Assembly: GCA_964506325.1 (NCBI GenBank)
Contig: CAZDLO010000083.1
Location: 1-15,761 of the forward strand
Direction of reading: 5' to 3'
Length of the DNA stretch: 15,761 bases
Source: CAINVV01 sp964506325
Lineage (GTDB): Bacteria; Bacteroidota; Bacteroidia; Bacteroidales; Prolixibacteraceae
Positions 14,655 to 15,761 of this stretch are shown in pieces. Each line of letters starts with the position of its first letter. Within the stretch, counting starts at the first letter, position 1. The translations under genes and the position numbers were made by a program. The notes under the pieces are model-generated. The model was not told the origin of the DNA, ran no database searches, and saw only the letters and a program-made list of their open reading frames with translations.

Positions 14655-14664
14655 NNNNNNNNNN
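14655..14664. other. Assembly gap (ten N)
   Basis: A run of ten N inside a receiver-domain coding region. Its true length is unknown. Both flanks carry nearly the same 18-nt sequence, 14637-14654 and 14698-14715, with one mismatch. Confidence 0.97.
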
Positions 14665-15761
14665 GAAGATTTGCTAACGCTTCAATTCCACTGATGTCAG
14701 GCAAATCAAGATCGAGCAATATTAAACCGGGTTTATGCTCCACTGCCATTTTGACGATTTGTCTTCCGTAAATGGATTTTACAAGTTGTATTGTCGGTCG
14801 ATATTCTCCAATAATGTCTTCGACGAGTTCGATATTTGAAAGGTTATCTTCGATAAACAGGATAGTTGCATCCTTTTCATTCTCTTGAATTGCCATTTGC
14901 CCGGAGTCTTCTTCTTCATTACTACTGACTTTACCCTGGTTCTCAGCTTGCGGCAGCTCAATCCAGAAGGTGCTTCCTACGCCGGGTTCGCTTTCAACCC
15001 CAACTGCGCCGCCCATGGCTTCAGTCAGTTTCATTACTACCATAAGTCCAAGCCCTGTACCTTCAGTTTCGGTTCTTTCTGCTCCAATACGCTCGAAGGG
15101 TTGAAAGAGTTTGCCAATATCTTCGGGTATAATCCCATGGCCAGTATCGCTTATTGATATCCTTACGCTGGAGTTTCCGTGCCCATCGGAAGGCATCACA
15201 TCTGTTTTAATGCTCACAAAACCGTTTAGTCTGTTGTATTTTATGGCGTTGTTGGTTAAATTAAGTAAAACTTGCATCAACCGGAGCTTGTCAGCCATGA
15301 CGAAAGGGCTATTGGTCTGTGAATCAATAAGTTTAAGTGTTACATTTTTGTTGTCTGCAGCAACTTGAACAACCTCTATTATTTCATGAATAAGGCTGGA
15401 CAATAGTATTGGTTCAGTAATGAGAATTTGTCTTCCGGCTTCAATCCCTGCAATGTCGAGTACTTCGTTTATCAAATTGAGCAGGTGTCGGCCATTTTTC
15501 AAAATGTGGTTTACTCCCTTTTTGTGAGATGGTTTCAGCTCGCTCATTTCCATCAATTGGGAATAGCCAAGGATCGAATTCATAGGTGTGCGCAGTTCGT
15601 GGCTCATGCGCGAAAGGAATTCGCTTTTGGCACGATTGGCCTTTACCGCTTCGCCTTTTGCTTTAATAAGGGCCTCTTCAGCCTGCTTGCGCTGAGTAAT
15701 ATCACTTAAAGAAGTAACGCGGACATTTCTTCCTTTATAATACATCATCCTTCCGCTTAAC
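14665..15761 (-). CDS. Hybrid sensor histidine kinase: PAS end, HisKA, HATPase_c and partial receiver (both ends truncated)
   Basis: The frame is open to the right edge, so the N-terminus lies outside the window. The first visible residues LSGRMMYYKGRNVRVTSLSD, followed by ITQRKQAEEAL, are the end of a PAS/PAC domain and its linker. ATGs at 15748 and 15745 are inside this domain, not starts. HisKA follows with the phospho-His in FLSRMSHELRTPMNSILGY (H50 counted from 15748), then the ATPase: LLNLTNNAIKY N-box, DTGHGIIPED, FERIGAERTETEGTGLGL and a closing GSTFWIELP. After a polar linker a receiver begins at ATILFIEDN and reaches the acceptor segment LILLDLDLPDISG before the N run. It should autophosphorylate and relay to its own receiver; it is cytosolic in the visible part. 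By eye it is more AT-rich than the TPR kinase. Confidence 0.9.

Noticed and set aside
1..15761. CRISPR arrays, tRNA or rRNA genes, insertion sequences, prophage
   Set aside because: No regularly spaced repeats, cloverleaf candidates, transposase or phage-type proteins were found on either strand by eye.

Overview
The window looks like a Bacteroidota (Bacteroidetes) genome fragment, probably from a draft or metagenome assembly because it contains a run of ten N (14655-14664). The phylum is inferred from several signs: most starts lack a Shine-Dalgarno sequence; upstream sequences resemble the TTTG/TAnnTTTG promoter; there is a TPR histidine kinase next to a NarL-type regulator; and there are many exported glycan- and peptide-processing proteins, including one SPII lipoprotein. 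No tRNA, rRNA, CRISPR array, transposase or phage gene was seen. Nearly everything is on the minus strand; the exception is the sialidase fusion.

Layout. (1) 1-1599 (-): a secreted glycoside-hydrolase-like protein, open over 533 codons and running off the left edge. It is divergent from (2) 1965-3875 (+): a secreted protein joining an FGE/SUMF1-like domain to a GH33 sialidase. (3) 7693-3935 (-): a probable operon of an ACE-like (M2) zinc peptidase lipoprotein, an L-2-hydroxyglutarate dehydrogenase/oxidase (LhgO) and a class IV PLP aminotransferase, the last two only 2 nt apart. (4) 7694-8143: a non-coding stretch rich in inverted repeats, with a strong hairpin flanked by A/T runs. (5) 11384-8144 (-): an operon of a WD40/TolB-like propeller, a small exported protein with a possible TonB-C-like fold, and a PQQ-type propeller. 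(6) 14225-11653 (-): a TPR sensor histidine kinase and a LuxR/NarL response regulator overlapping by 4 bp (ATGA). (7) 15761-14440 (-): a PAS/HisKA hybrid histidine kinase, cut by the right window edge and interrupted by the N run.

The most interesting stretch is the control region between the response regulator and the propeller operon (11384-11652). In transcript order it holds an interrupted inverted repeat (operator-like), a candidate Bacteroidota promoter, a perfect 12-nt element at the predicted 5' end, a strong hairpin followed by eight T (intrinsic terminator), and only then the Shine-Dalgarno and ATG of the first propeller gene. The hairpin loop contains the exact complement of the 12-nt element. 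This is the architecture of a transcription attenuator, with the adjacent two-component system as the obvious candidate regulator. Functional links are inferred from sequence and position only.

A caution: the two sequences flanking the N run both encode the same part of a receiver domain and share 17 of 18 nt, so the hybrid kinase may be a chimeric scaffold join.
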